Assembly: GCF_013116825.1 (NCBI RefSeq)
Contig: NZ_JABFNS010000083.1
Location: 1 to 42,528 of the forward strand
Source: Myxococcus xanthus
GTDB taxonomy: Bacteria > Myxococcota > Myxococcia > Myxococcales > Myxococcaceae
DNA: 42,528 nt
Reading direction: 5' to 3'
Positions 16,401 to 23,312 of the stretch are shown piece after piece. Position numbers and translations under genes: made by a program. The notes under the pieces were generated by a model. That model made no database searches, was not told the DNA's origin, and saw only the letters and a program-made list of their open reading frames with translations. Numbering within the stretch: the first letter of the stretch is position 1; each line of letters opens with the position of its first letter.

Positions 16401-18012
16401 GCGTGAGCGCGGCGGGGGCCTCCACGGAGAACCATTGGCCCACCAGTTCGTGGAAGGAGGGCGCGGTGCCTCCGTCGGGGCGCTCGGAGAGGGCTCGGTC
16501 GGCGGCCGTCAGCTCGTCATGGAGGGACTGGAGCTCCGTGTCGATGCGCGCCAGTTCCTTGGCCACGGCGGCGTCGGTTCGTGTCTCCGGCAGCGTGTCG
16601 AGCTGCTCGCGGATGCCCATGTAGAGGTCGCGCTGGTCACGCTGGGCGTCGTGGACGACGGCGCACAGGTGTCCCAGTCCGAGGTGGTCCAGGCGGTGCT
16701 TCACCACGTCCAGCGCGGTGCGCTTGTCGCAGACGAGCAGCACGCGCTCCCCGCGCGCCAGGTGGTCGCCGATGGCATTGGCGATGGTCTGCGACTTGCC
16801 CGTGCCCGGAGGTCCATGGATGACGAGCCCCCGGCTGCTGCGTGCCAGCCGCACCGCGCGCGCCTGGCACGGGTCCGCGAGTGTGACGAGCCGCTCCTCG
16901 CCCGTTTGCTTGAGCCCCTCCAGGTTGGGCTCGCCGCCGCCGTGTCCTGGGGGCAGGCCGAGAGAGACATCCACGCGGAGGAAGCTCTCCAGCGGGCCGG
17001 AGATGGGCTCTCCGTCCAGGAGCGCGCGCATGTCGTCCACGAGGCTCTGGTTGGACAGGGGGTACAGACCCAGCACGGCGCTGGGGAGGATGGCGGCCTG
17101 GGGCTGGGCATCGTCGCCACGCGGAATGGGGGCCAGGAGGGTTTCCGGCGTGAAGGGGGCGGGCGCGGGCAACTCCATGGCCTTGCACACGGCGGCCACC
17201 AATTCGTTCAGCTCGCGCCACGGGTCCTCGCCCGCTTCATCCGCGAAGAGGTCGCCCAGCCGCTGGCCCGTCTGTTGCTCCAGCCAGGCGAGCAGCGCGG
17301 TGTTGGGGGCCACGCGGTCCGCGCCGGCCTCGGCGCCTTCCAGCTCCACCGACGGCACGCGGCCCTTCTTGAGCGTGAGCCGCACGGGGATGAAGGCGAT
17401 GGGGGCCAGGATTCGCCGGGTGCCGAAGCCGCGCTTGTCCTTGGCGCCCGGTGGCAGGTGGAGCAGGGGAAAGCCCACGTGGAGGACGTGCGCGCCGGTG
17501 TCCTGCTCGAAGGTACGGGCGTCCTCGACGATGGTGGCCAGCTTGCGGAGCAGGTCCTGCTGTTCCTCCTCCGCGCGGGAAGGCGCGGGGGCCTCATCCG
17601 CTGGAGGCGCGTTGTCGGGACGCGCGTGGCGGGAAGGCCCTTGGGGGGTGTCCAGCGGAAGCGCGGCGTCGGAAGCCACGTCGCGGGAAGGGACGTGGTC
17701 TTCGTCCAGTGCGTGCGCGGCCTTGGGCGCCGCGTCCGGCATGTCATCGGCATCCGTCCCCGTGGCATCGTCGTCCTGGGCGCGAGCGGCGCGGGCCTGG
17801 ACGGAGCCCTTGCGCGGGCGAGCCTCGGGAGGAGGCGGCTTCACCACGAGCCGGGCCTGGGCCTTCTCTCCGAGAAGGGCGGCCAGCAAGGTGTGGGGCG
17901 CGGTGCCATCCAACCGGCTCAGCGTGGCGAGGTCCACGCGCTGGCGGCTGTTGTGCGGTCGGCTGTTGAGGCTGGGGCCGGAGGCGAGCGCGGCGTAGAG
18001 CCGCTCAAGCAT
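13462..18012 (-). CDS. SF1 helicase with C-terminal Vsr/MTES_1575-like nuclease domain
   Basis: A 1516-residue DNA/RNA helicase-nuclease. Residues 1-60 (YAALASGPSLNSRPHNSRQR) and about 160-330 resemble the DUF4011-type N-terminus of large UPF1-like helicases, separated by an acidic Pro/Ala-rich linker. Walker A GPPGTGKS is at 400-407, then a helical insert of about 600 residues. Walker B (VIFDESSQC) has D1059/E1060, motif III is GDPKQLPP from 1083, motif IV YRSQ from Y1141, motif V/VI VQGDERDHLIIST and LVTRAREQ (R1312, R1314). Residues about 1400-1490 read GFCVDVALRHP (D1423), VGVLCDGTRYP (D1442), VEWDLFRTGVLEGQGWQLVR, a PD-(D/E)XK pattern of the Vsr/MTES_1575 type. ATG 18012 follows GGAG closely. 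Such proteins are often found in defence loci, but here only Uma2 and HIT genes flank it, so a housekeeping repair role is equally possible. Confidence 0.85.
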   Translation of the reverse strand: MLERLYAALASGPSLNSRPHNSRQRVDLATLSRLDGTAPHTLLAALLGEKAQARLVVKPPPPEARPRKGSVQARAARAQDDDATGTDADDMPDAAPKAAHALDEDHVPSRDVASDAALPLDTPQGPSRHARPDNAPPADEAPAPSRAEEEQQDLLRKLATIVEDARTFEQDTGAHVLHVGFPLLHLPPGAKDKRGFGTRRILAPIAFIPVRLTLKKGRVPSVELEGAEAGADRVAPNTALLAWLEQQTGQRLGDLFADEAGEDPWRELNELVAAVCKAMELPAPAPFTPETLLAPIPRGDDAQPQAAILPSAVLGLYPLSNQSLVDDMRALLDGEPISGPLESFLRVDVSLGLPPGHGGGEPNLEGLKQTGEERLVTLADPCQARAVRLARSSRGLVIHGPPGTGKSQTIANAIGDHLARGERVLLVCDKRTALDVVKHRLDHLGLGHLCAVVHDAQRDQRDLYMGIREQLDTLPETRTDAAVAKELARIDTELQSLHDELTAADRALSERPDGGTAPSFHELVGQWFSVEAPAALTPAVSSLAHARMGDVTPHEREVREVLERGGKEGYPENPWREALGGELATYLATPLATYRERLSAVDSAARDADALVSPDMPVFGADPRAEGAARAAFAEKLAPLLESARPDVLARWGSATPDAVQAARTQLDGLATQRQVLAEGPLDAELALVHREQPQALSVLAPAMAALGSYLEIARKWYAFFYFARKAGARRVLQQFGLTLSILAAERVTRFFTGVKARALLTEYHRTTLVPGDTATLTDESLSQTLRTHAALFELLQELERTPLLASCRDAVRAALTADAEARAALLAGLRLSAARGDAVARLEARLAEAGLFSASWLDSRSRGLRSGERLASVTTALVSRLPTVEGLLRMSAVLTGMPPALESAVERLARQGAEAGAGWRAVLKATLAAEASARLREAPALQHIDAERVRTTHSHYRVLEEKKRVLVRDALVHRWTQRQRERLLAGTGGRLNGQGAELRRRLMLRGERALRVRQVIATGQGIEGGDPLFDVRPVWMASPQTVAQIFPRRPIFDVVIFDESSQCRLEEALPVLTRAHRVVIAGDPKQLPPTRFFESAVVQNAEQEAESEQGLFEEQQSEVEDLLSAALNLDIDQCYLDVHYRSQNADLIAFSNDHFYDKRLQAIPAHPSHSVPHAPLRLLPVGGTYEKRTNLVEARAVGSLVKELLSRPQPPSIGIACFNLTQRDAINDVLDEMAASDASFAARLAEARVRRGSGSFEGLFVKNLENVQGDERDHLIISTTYGPDRHGRFYRRFGPLGSAGGGRRLNVLVTRAREQIHLVTSIPRESYQSAPPMEAGRQPNGGWLLFAYLRFAEALESAYAQDAQREPEDTLAQTQRPAETAEVFVRPTDAGSAFAQALAGHLATQHRVSSEVHWGNDGFCVDVALRHPTRPGDVTVGVLCDGTRYPKAADRVEWDLFRTGVLEGQGWQLVRMWTPSFFRDPEGATTQVLQAAGDKLMREPSASPQAAMSARGVVH

Positions 18013-18116
18013 CTTCTCCAGGACGCGGTTGCGGGGCTCGGGCGACAGGGCGACACCTCTCGACGGGAGGGGAGGCCGCTGTCTCTATCACGCGAGGGTG
18101 GCCCTGGGCCCGGGCT

Positions 18117-18569
18117 TCAGCCCGCCAGCGCTGCGGCGAGCGCCTGCGCCGCGGCCTCCAGCTCCCGCGCGGGGAGGTGGTCGGAGGCGGGGGCGTCGAA
18201 GGCGGCCCGTCCCCAGAGCCGCTGCGGCGTCTGCGAATAGCGGGGGACGAGGTGCAGGTGGAAGTGGCGCAGCACGTCGCCAATGGCGAAGGCGTAGGCG
18301 TGCTCGGCGCCCAGCACCTCGCGCTGGGCGCGCATGACCCGGGCGGCGAAGGGGCCGAGCTCACTCGCCGCGTCTGGCTCCAGGTCATACCAGGCGCGCA
18401 CATGCCGGGCGCTGGAGATGACGACCCAGCCGGGCACGGGGCTGGGGCCCGCGACGCCATGCAGCACCAGTCCCGGCGCGCGCGCGATGACACCTCCCAC
18501 GGGTCGTGTTTCACCGCGCACGATGGCGCAGCCGAGACATGGGTCATTTACATCCAAGACATCTGGCAT
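18117..18569 (-). CDS. HIT family protein
   Basis: 150 residues with the histidine-triad HFHLHLVPR (H102, H104, H106), the nucleotide-binding and catalytic site of HIT nucleotidyl hydrolases/transferases. An N-terminal CLGC (Cys11, Cys14) may help bind zinc as in Hint/Fhit-like members. The core strand PVPGWVVISSARHVRAW is the typical 'G.....P..H' region. ATG 18569 is the natural start; no strong ribosome binding site. It lies 104 bases upstream of the helicase start on the same strand, so co-transcription is possible. Probable cytoplasmic enzyme acting on AMP-linked substrates. Confidence 0.85.
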   Translation of the reverse strand: MPDVLDVNDPCLGCAIVRGETRPVGGVIARAPGLVLHGVAGPSPVPGWVVISSARHVRAWYDLEPDAASELGPFAARVMRAQREVLGAEHAYAFAIGDVLRHFHLHLVPRYSQTPQRLWGRAAFDAPASDHLPARELEAAAQALAAALAG

Positions 18570-18824
18570 GGGCTCACGCTAGCAGTCTGGGGAAAGCCCG
18601 GGTGGGTCACGCCATCGGGTCAGCGGTGACTCATGTCCATGAGGACATACGGGGTTATCCGAGTGATCCATGACACACCCGGTTACGGGCGTCTCGGCGG
18701 ATGAGAACCCGCTCTGAATCAGGGGGGCTCCTTGACGGAACGGGCAGGTGTCGGAGAGTGTCCGGCTGACGCCTCATGGAGTGTTGGGGCGGCGATACTT
18801 GGGGACTTTTCTTTCAAGGCGGGG

Positions 18825-20492
18825 ATGATGAAGAAGCATCTGGTAATGGCCGTGGTTCCGTTCCTGGCGTTCGGTTGTGGAGACGACCTGGTTGACGCGG
18901 ACGGAGACGGAATCGCGGACGGCGTGCGCGAACCGGACACTGTGACGGTGGTGACGCCAGCCAATCCCAAGGGCACGGTGTCCGGTCAGGTGCTGAGCAC
19001 GGACCTGCGGCCGCTGACCGAGGTCACGGTGGAGATGACCATCGGCAGCTCGGCGGAGCCGGTGTCGACCGTCTCGGATGCGAAGGGCAACTTCACCTAC
19101 AAGAACGTCCCGGCCGGTTCGCACGTGCTGCTGACGTTCTCCAAGGCGGGCTATGCCACGCTGCGCGCGACGGCGCAGGTTCCGTCGTCCGCGGGCAACG
19201 TCCCCATCAACAACGGCAACGCGAGCTTCGGCCCCATCACCCTGGCGCGGCTGGACGGCACGCTGAACTTCCTGGTGGTGACGCCGCAGGGCCGTCCCGC
19301 GGCGGGTGCTCGGGCGACGCTGGAGGCCACGCCGGCGGGTGCCATCTCCAACGGCGATGAGTCCTCGTCGATGGTGAGCTCCGTGGTGGTGGAGGCGACC
19401 GCGAACGAGCAGGGCCTGCTCACCTTCACGGGCATCCCGAGCGCGTCTGAGCTGGCGCGCCTGCGCAACGGCAACGGCGAGTACAGGCTGTGGGTGTCGC
19501 CCATCGACGCCAACGGTGACGGCGTCCCGGAGACCGGCGGCTACGTCAACACGTATTATGGGGCCGAGGTGGTGGCCAACAGCACCACGCGGCTCATCAG
19601 CCTGCCGTACTCGCGGCCGCAGAACGTGCCGCTGAGCATCGAGAGCAGCAACGTGGCCAGCCTCCGGGGCGGCGGCGCTGACTTCCATCCTCTGCGCAAC
19701 CTGGTCCGTGTGGGTGAGCCCATCCACCTGTTCTTCAACCAGCCCATCCAGCAGGGGTCGCTGTCCGTTCTGATGACGGGCGAGAATGCAGCGGAACTTC
19801 TGCCCGTGACGACCAACGTGGCGAATGGTGGCTACAGCGCGACCATCAACCCGGGTGGCGCCATTGCGGATGGCAAGGAGTACAATATCGACGTGCGCGC
19901 CGTGTCCGCAGAGGGCGGCAGCATGTACTCGCGGACCGGGTACTTCTTCACGGGTGACGCGTCGGCCGTGCGCCAGATGTCCATCGTGGAGTCCAAGTAT
20001 GAAGAGGTGTCGGCGGTGGGCACCCCTGGTGCGGACCAGTTGAACTCCGGCGAGAGAGTCTTCCTGTCCTTCAATCACCCCATTACACGCCCGTCGAACG
20101 TGAGTGGTCACGTTTATGCTCATGTGAACTGGGATATTGGGGGGACTACGCCTGGGGTTATTGGAGACTACGCGGGAGAAGTGGGGCATCCGACGGGATT
20201 CCCGCTTGTCGAGGAGGAGCCAATTATTCCTCCTCGGACGGGCACTCGGCAGGAACTCCCCGCTTTCTTGATCATCAAGTCGGGTTACACCACGCGATGG
20301 GTGTTCACGTATTTCGGGTCGAACCTGATTCCGAGCACCAGCTTTGCCAACTTCGAAATTGTCGTGAAGTTCTCCGCCCTGCCGTCGCGCTCCATCAATG
20401 GGACCTACGAGAACTACATGGGGCAGCCTCTTGTCTTGGACTTGGCGAAGACCGGGCTGGTTCAGCTGCCCGCACTTGCTGCGTCTCCGTGA
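18825..20492 (+). CDS. Lipoprotein with carboxypeptidase-regulatory-like domain
   Basis: About 555 residues from ATG 18825 (or 554 from 18828; AAGG at 18816-18819 fits either). The signal peptide KKHLVMAVVPFLAFGC has the lipid-anchor Cys at about residue 18. An acidic DADGDGIADG follows, resembling a calcium-binding thrombospondin-3-type loop. At about 45-125 there is a carboxypeptidase regulatory-like (CarboxypepD_reg) beta-sandwich (GTVSGQVLSTDLRPLTEVTV, NVPAGSHVLLTFSKAGYATL). The remainder is beta-rich with another DANGDGVPETG loop. No catalytic motif is visible. Likely surface-exposed on the outer membrane with a binding or structural role. A perfect hairpin lies 38 bases behind the stop. 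Confidence 0.75.
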   Translation: MMKKHLVMAVVPFLAFGCGDDLVDADGDGIADGVREPDTVTVVTPANPKGTVSGQVLSTDLRPLTEVTVEMTIGSSAEPVSTVSDAKGNFTYKNVPAGSHVLLTFSKAGYATLRATAQVPSSAGNVPINNGNASFGPITLARLDGTLNFLVVTPQGRPAAGARATLEATPAGAISNGDESSSMVSSVVVEATANEQGLLTFTGIPSASELARLRNGNGEYRLWVSPIDANGDGVPETGGYVNTYYGAEVVANSTTRLISLPYSRPQNVPLSIESSNVASLRGGGADFHPLRNLVRVGEPIHLFFNQPIQQGSLSVLMTGENAAELLPVTTNVANGGYSATINPGGAIADGKEYNIDVRAVSAEGGSMYSRTGYFFTGDASAVRQMSIVESKYEEVSAVGTPGADQLNSGERVFLSFNHPITRPSNVSGHVYAHVNWDIGGTTPGVIGDYAGEVGHPTGFPLVEEEPIIPPRTGTRQELPAFLIIKSGYTTRWVFTYFGSNLIPSTSFANFEIVVKFSALPSRSINGTYENYMGQPLVLDLAKTGLVQLPALAASP

Positions 20493-20530
20493 CGCGCCTG
20501 CGTCGCTGACACGGCAATAAGTTGTTTCAA

Positions 20531-20560
20531 GGGCCCTCCATGGTTGTCCATGGAGGGCTC
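20531..20560 (+). terminator. Perfect 11-bp hairpin after the lipoprotein gene
   Basis: GCCCTCCATGG (20533-20543), loop TTGT, CCATGGAGGGC (20548-20558), extended by a G-T and a G-C pair to 20531-20560. Stem strength and position make it a good intrinsic terminator, although the T-run behind it is poor (TCTGCATTT). Confidence 0.65.
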
Positions 20561-20716
20561 TGCATTTCAGGCGATAAGGTCACGCAGTCCATGTGGCGTC
20601 CATCAGCTTGGACCCACGGTCCGCGACGCTGTATGCCTTGGATTACGTTCCGGTTGGTTTCGCGAGGTAAATGGCTGGATTCCCAGGCATTGCTCTCGGA
20701 AAGAACCGGCATTGCC

Positions 20717-20732
20717 TGGCACAATCGCTGCA
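20717..20732 (+). promoter_or_regulatory. Sigma-54-like promoter TGGCAC-N6-TGCA
   Basis: TGGCACAATCGCTGCA places GG (20718-20719) and GC (20730-20731) exactly 10 bases apart, matching the -24/-12 consensus with one weaker base (CTGC for TTGC). Transcription would begin near 20743, only about 6 bases before ATG 20749, so the gene would be nearly leaderless. This could be chance. Confidence 0.3.
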
Positions 20733-20748
20733 GTCGTGAGCCGATCCT

Positions 20749-22572
20749 ATGGACTCGATCAGGGTTTTTGCAGTGTGTTTCAGTTCATTGTTCTGGGCTT
20801 GCATCAACGTGCCCGGAATCGAAGTTGTGCCTGAAACGCCGGACGCGGGACCTTCGAATCCCGCCGTGACGCTGTCGCTGTCGCGTGCGATCACGAATGG
20901 TGATGTCGATGTACGCGTTTCGGTCGCTGAGTTGGTGCCAGAGTCGGTCGAGCTGTTGGTCGATGGCGTCCCGGCAGCGACGTTGCCCTGGCCTTCCTAC
21001 GAACTGCGTTGGAGCACCCGTGAACTGGATGAGGGCCAGCACGTCTTCACAGCAAGGGTATTACAGGGGGACCGCGTATTCGTGAGTGAGGCGAACGCAC
21101 TCATTGTCGACAGGACGGCACCGCGGTTGGTGACGCAGAATCCGCGGTCCGGAGACCAGGAAGTCTCCGTGCATGCCCCCATTCAGGCCGTATTCTCCGA
21201 GGCCGTTGAGCCGACTACGGTGACTGCTGAGTCCGTCAGGCTCTTGGTCAATCAAATGGATGTCGCCGCGGAGGTGCGCCTGTCAGCCGAGGGCACGACG
21301 GTGACGCTGGCGCCTGCTGCGCAACTCCCCGTGGATTCAGAAGTATCCGTGATTATTGCGCCTTCGGTGACAGACATTGCGGGGAATGAACTGGATATAA
21401 CGGCACTTGGCTGGGAGTGGAGCATCCCCAGGTACTTGCCCTACGGCAGGGCAATCTCTTCCGATGCTGCCGACGGAGCGGCTGTCTCGACGTTTTCGCT
21501 TGTGCAGGATGACAGAGGAAGGCCTGTCGTTGCCTTTGTCGATGGGCGCACGCCTTCGGACCATGGTGTCTACGTCATGCGGTGGTCAGGGGCGGCGTGG
21601 GAGCCGTTGGGGGGCGTACTTGGGGCCATTGCTGAGGAATCGGTCTTCAAAGATTGCTCCTTGTTGATTGCGCCAGGGAATGAGATTTTTGTGGCTTGGA
21701 GTAGGGAGACGGTGGACGGGGCTTCCAGTATTCATATCCAGCGTTGGAATGGAAGCAGTTGGTCTCTCTTGGGGTCCCCCGTCACGACAGTCAATCCGGA
21801 CGCTAGGTTTGTCTCGTTCGGCTTTGCCGTGAATTCTCAGGGAGAGCGATATCTGACTGTCCTGGCGCAGGTTGCTGGGCCGTCGATGGTTGTATACGGT
21901 TTTCGTTGGGGGGCGGATCGGTGGGAGGAGTTGGGGCATTCGTTTTCTTTGAATGGGAGTCTTGTTTATTCTGGCTTTGGGGCGATGTTCGACTCGCTGG
22001 GGCGTCTGGTTGTTTTCTGGGTCACTCGGTCAGGTGAGCGGGGGGCCACATACGCTCATGTCAAAAGATGGACGGGGACACATTGGGAGGGAATGTACCC
22101 TTTGAATGATATTGGGGTAGGGGAACCGCCTGTTGTACCTGTGTTGGATGGAGCGGATCGCCTTCTCCTCGCCAGTTCAGGTCAGAGCGTCGGTGAGGGG
22201 AGACGGCCTTCTGTCGTCCGTTATGACCCGTTCTTGGGGTCCGAGCTCCTCGGCTTTTACCAAGAGGGCCTGTATCCCGGTGAAACAGACGCGACGGTGG
22301 AGGTCCTGGACTTCGACCCCGAGGGCCGGTTGGTCGCACTGCTCTCCGAACCTGAAATCGCGGGTGGTCCCGTGAACCACTATGTCCGCCGGTGGGACGA
22401 GAGTTCCTGGTTGCCTATGGGCGCGCCGCTGCTTCCCCGCCCAGGCGCTACGCCCGTGGGACCCGCCCAGTTCTTCATGACGGGCCCCGAGCAATGGGTG
22501 CTGGCCCGCATCGAGGAGTCCGCAGGCACCCCCAGCCGTCGCCACCTCTACGTCTACCGTCCCAACAACTGA
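20749..22572 (+). CDS. Surface lipoprotein: Ig-like domain plus RW-W repeat propeller
   Basis: 607 residues from ATG 20749. The N-terminus (RVFAVCFSSLFWAC) is a lipoprotein-like signal with Cys18, though FWAC is an imperfect lipobox. Residues about 40-115 form a first beta domain. Residues about 125-225 match a bacterial Ig-like (Big_5) domain (PRSGDQEVSVHAPIQAVFSE, VTDIAGNELD). From about 230 onward, a repeated unit ends in R-W-x4-W-x2-(L/M)-G: RWSGAAWEPLG, RWNGSSWSLLG, RWGADRWEELG, RWTGTHWEGMY, RWDESSWLPMG, with intervening 'D..GR..V...' strands. It is probably a propeller of 5-7 blades. The middle part (21.6-22.2 kb) is clearly less GC-rich than its neighbours, suggesting horizontal origin. 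No clear ribosome binding site. Function unknown; likely an outer-surface binding protein. Confidence 0.75.
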   Translation: MDSIRVFAVCFSSLFWACINVPGIEVVPETPDAGPSNPAVTLSLSRAITNGDVDVRVSVAELVPESVELLVDGVPAATLPWPSYELRWSTRELDEGQHVFTARVLQGDRVFVSEANALIVDRTAPRLVTQNPRSGDQEVSVHAPIQAVFSEAVEPTTVTAESVRLLVNQMDVAAEVRLSAEGTTVTLAPAAQLPVDSEVSVIIAPSVTDIAGNELDITALGWEWSIPRYLPYGRAISSDAADGAAVSTFSLVQDDRGRPVVAFVDGRTPSDHGVYVMRWSGAAWEPLGGVLGAIAEESVFKDCSLLIAPGNEIFVAWSRETVDGASSIHIQRWNGSSWSLLGSPVTTVNPDARFVSFGFAVNSQGERYLTVLAQVAGPSMVVYGFRWGADRWEELGHSFSLNGSLVYSGFGAMFDSLGRLVVFWVTRSGERGATYAHVKRWTGTHWEGMYPLNDIGVGEPPVVPVLDGADRLLLASSGQSVGEGRRPSVVRYDPFLGSELLGFYQEGLYPGETDATVEVLDFDPEGRLVALLSEPEIAGGPVNHYVRRWDESSWLPMGAPLLPRPGATPVGPAQFFMTGPEQWVLARIEESAGTPSRRHLYVYRPNN

Positions 22573-22686
22573 TTCACGGTCAACGTTTCACCTGTCGCCC
22601 CACCTGTTCTCCAATGAACACGTACTGGCACTCCGGTCCGCATTCGTTGAAGAGCCGGGTGGGGTGGGCACGTCGGGAGGGGCGTG

Positions 22687-22693
22687 TATAGAT
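22687..22693 (+). promoter_or_regulatory. -10-like box upstream of the response regulator
   Basis: TATAGAT at 22687-22693 resembles a -10 element 38 bases before the ATG at 22732, but no -35 box lies at the proper spacing. Confidence 0.25.
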
Positions 22694-22731
22694 TGTTCAA
22701 CGCCCGTTCCAACCCAAGAGGCGTCTGTCCC

Positions 22732-23193
22732 ATGAAGAGCACGGCGATGACAGTCCCGGCAGAAGACATGCCAACCGCCAAGGAGCCCGCGGCGGGGGGG
22801 AACAAGAAGCGCGTGCTCGTGGTGGACGACTTCGACGATGCCCGGGAGATGTACGCGGAGTACCTGGAGTTCGTCGGCTTCGAGGTGGACACCGCCCGCA
22901 ACGGCGTCGAAGCGGTGGAGAAGGCCAGCGAGGGCGAGCCCGACATCATCCTGATGGACCTGTCCCTCCCCGTCATGGACGGCTGGGAGGCGACGCGGCG
23001 CATCAAGCAGGACTCCCGCACCCGAGACATCCCCGTCATGGCGCTCACCGGCCATGTGCTCGCGGGGAACGCGGAGCATGCCCGGGACGCTGGCGCGGAC
23101 GAGTTCGTCGCCAAGCCCTGCCTGCCGCAGGATTTGGAGAACAAGATCCGAAACATGCTGAAGCCGAGCAAGGGGAAGGTTCGGGGCGGCTGA
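22732..23193 (+). CDS. Single-domain response regulator
   Basis: 153 residues from ATG 22732, chosen because AAGAGGCG lies about 8 bases upstream and the earlier in-frame start at 22684 adds unlikely residues. After a 26-residue Ala/Pro-rich leader the receiver domain is complete: acidic pair D32-D33 (VLVVDD), phospho-acceptor D76 (IILMDLSLPVMDGWE), T106 (MALTGH), K128 (VAKPC). There is no output domain, so it acts by binding another protein or as a phosphate relay, like CheY-type and DivK-type regulators. It lies directly upstream (about 120 bases) of a large kinase gene on the same strand. No histidine kinase is nearby. Confidence 0.9.
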   Translation: MKSTAMTVPAEDMPTAKEPAAGGNKKRVLVVDDFDDAREMYAEYLEFVGFEVDTARNGVEAVEKASEGEPDIILMDLSLPVMDGWEATRRIKQDSRTRDIPVMALTGHVLAGNAEHARDAGADEFVAKPCLPQDLENKIRNMLKPSKGKVRGG

Positions 23194-23312
23194 GGCCGAA
23201 GGACAACACCACTGCTCGGCAACGGACACTCCATCGGCCCTGGCGTCCTGGAGTCTCCTCCCTCGCGGCCCGTTCAGTTGACCCCTGACGGACGGATGCA
23301 TAGGCACCGGGT

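Noticed and set aside
16351..18240. A 629-codon plus-strand frame opposite the helicase
   Set aside because: Shadow of the helicase gene; no recognisable domain and codon pattern of the opposite strand.
18633..18648. ATGTCC-ATGA-GGACAT small inverted repeat between the HIT and lipoprotein genes
   Set aside because: Only 6 bp with no neighbouring promoter or second site; could be chance in the divergent region.
22626..22642. Sigma-54-like TGGCACTCCGGTCCGCA upstream of the response regulator
   Set aside because: GG and GC are 11, not 10, bases apart and the 3' half is poor.
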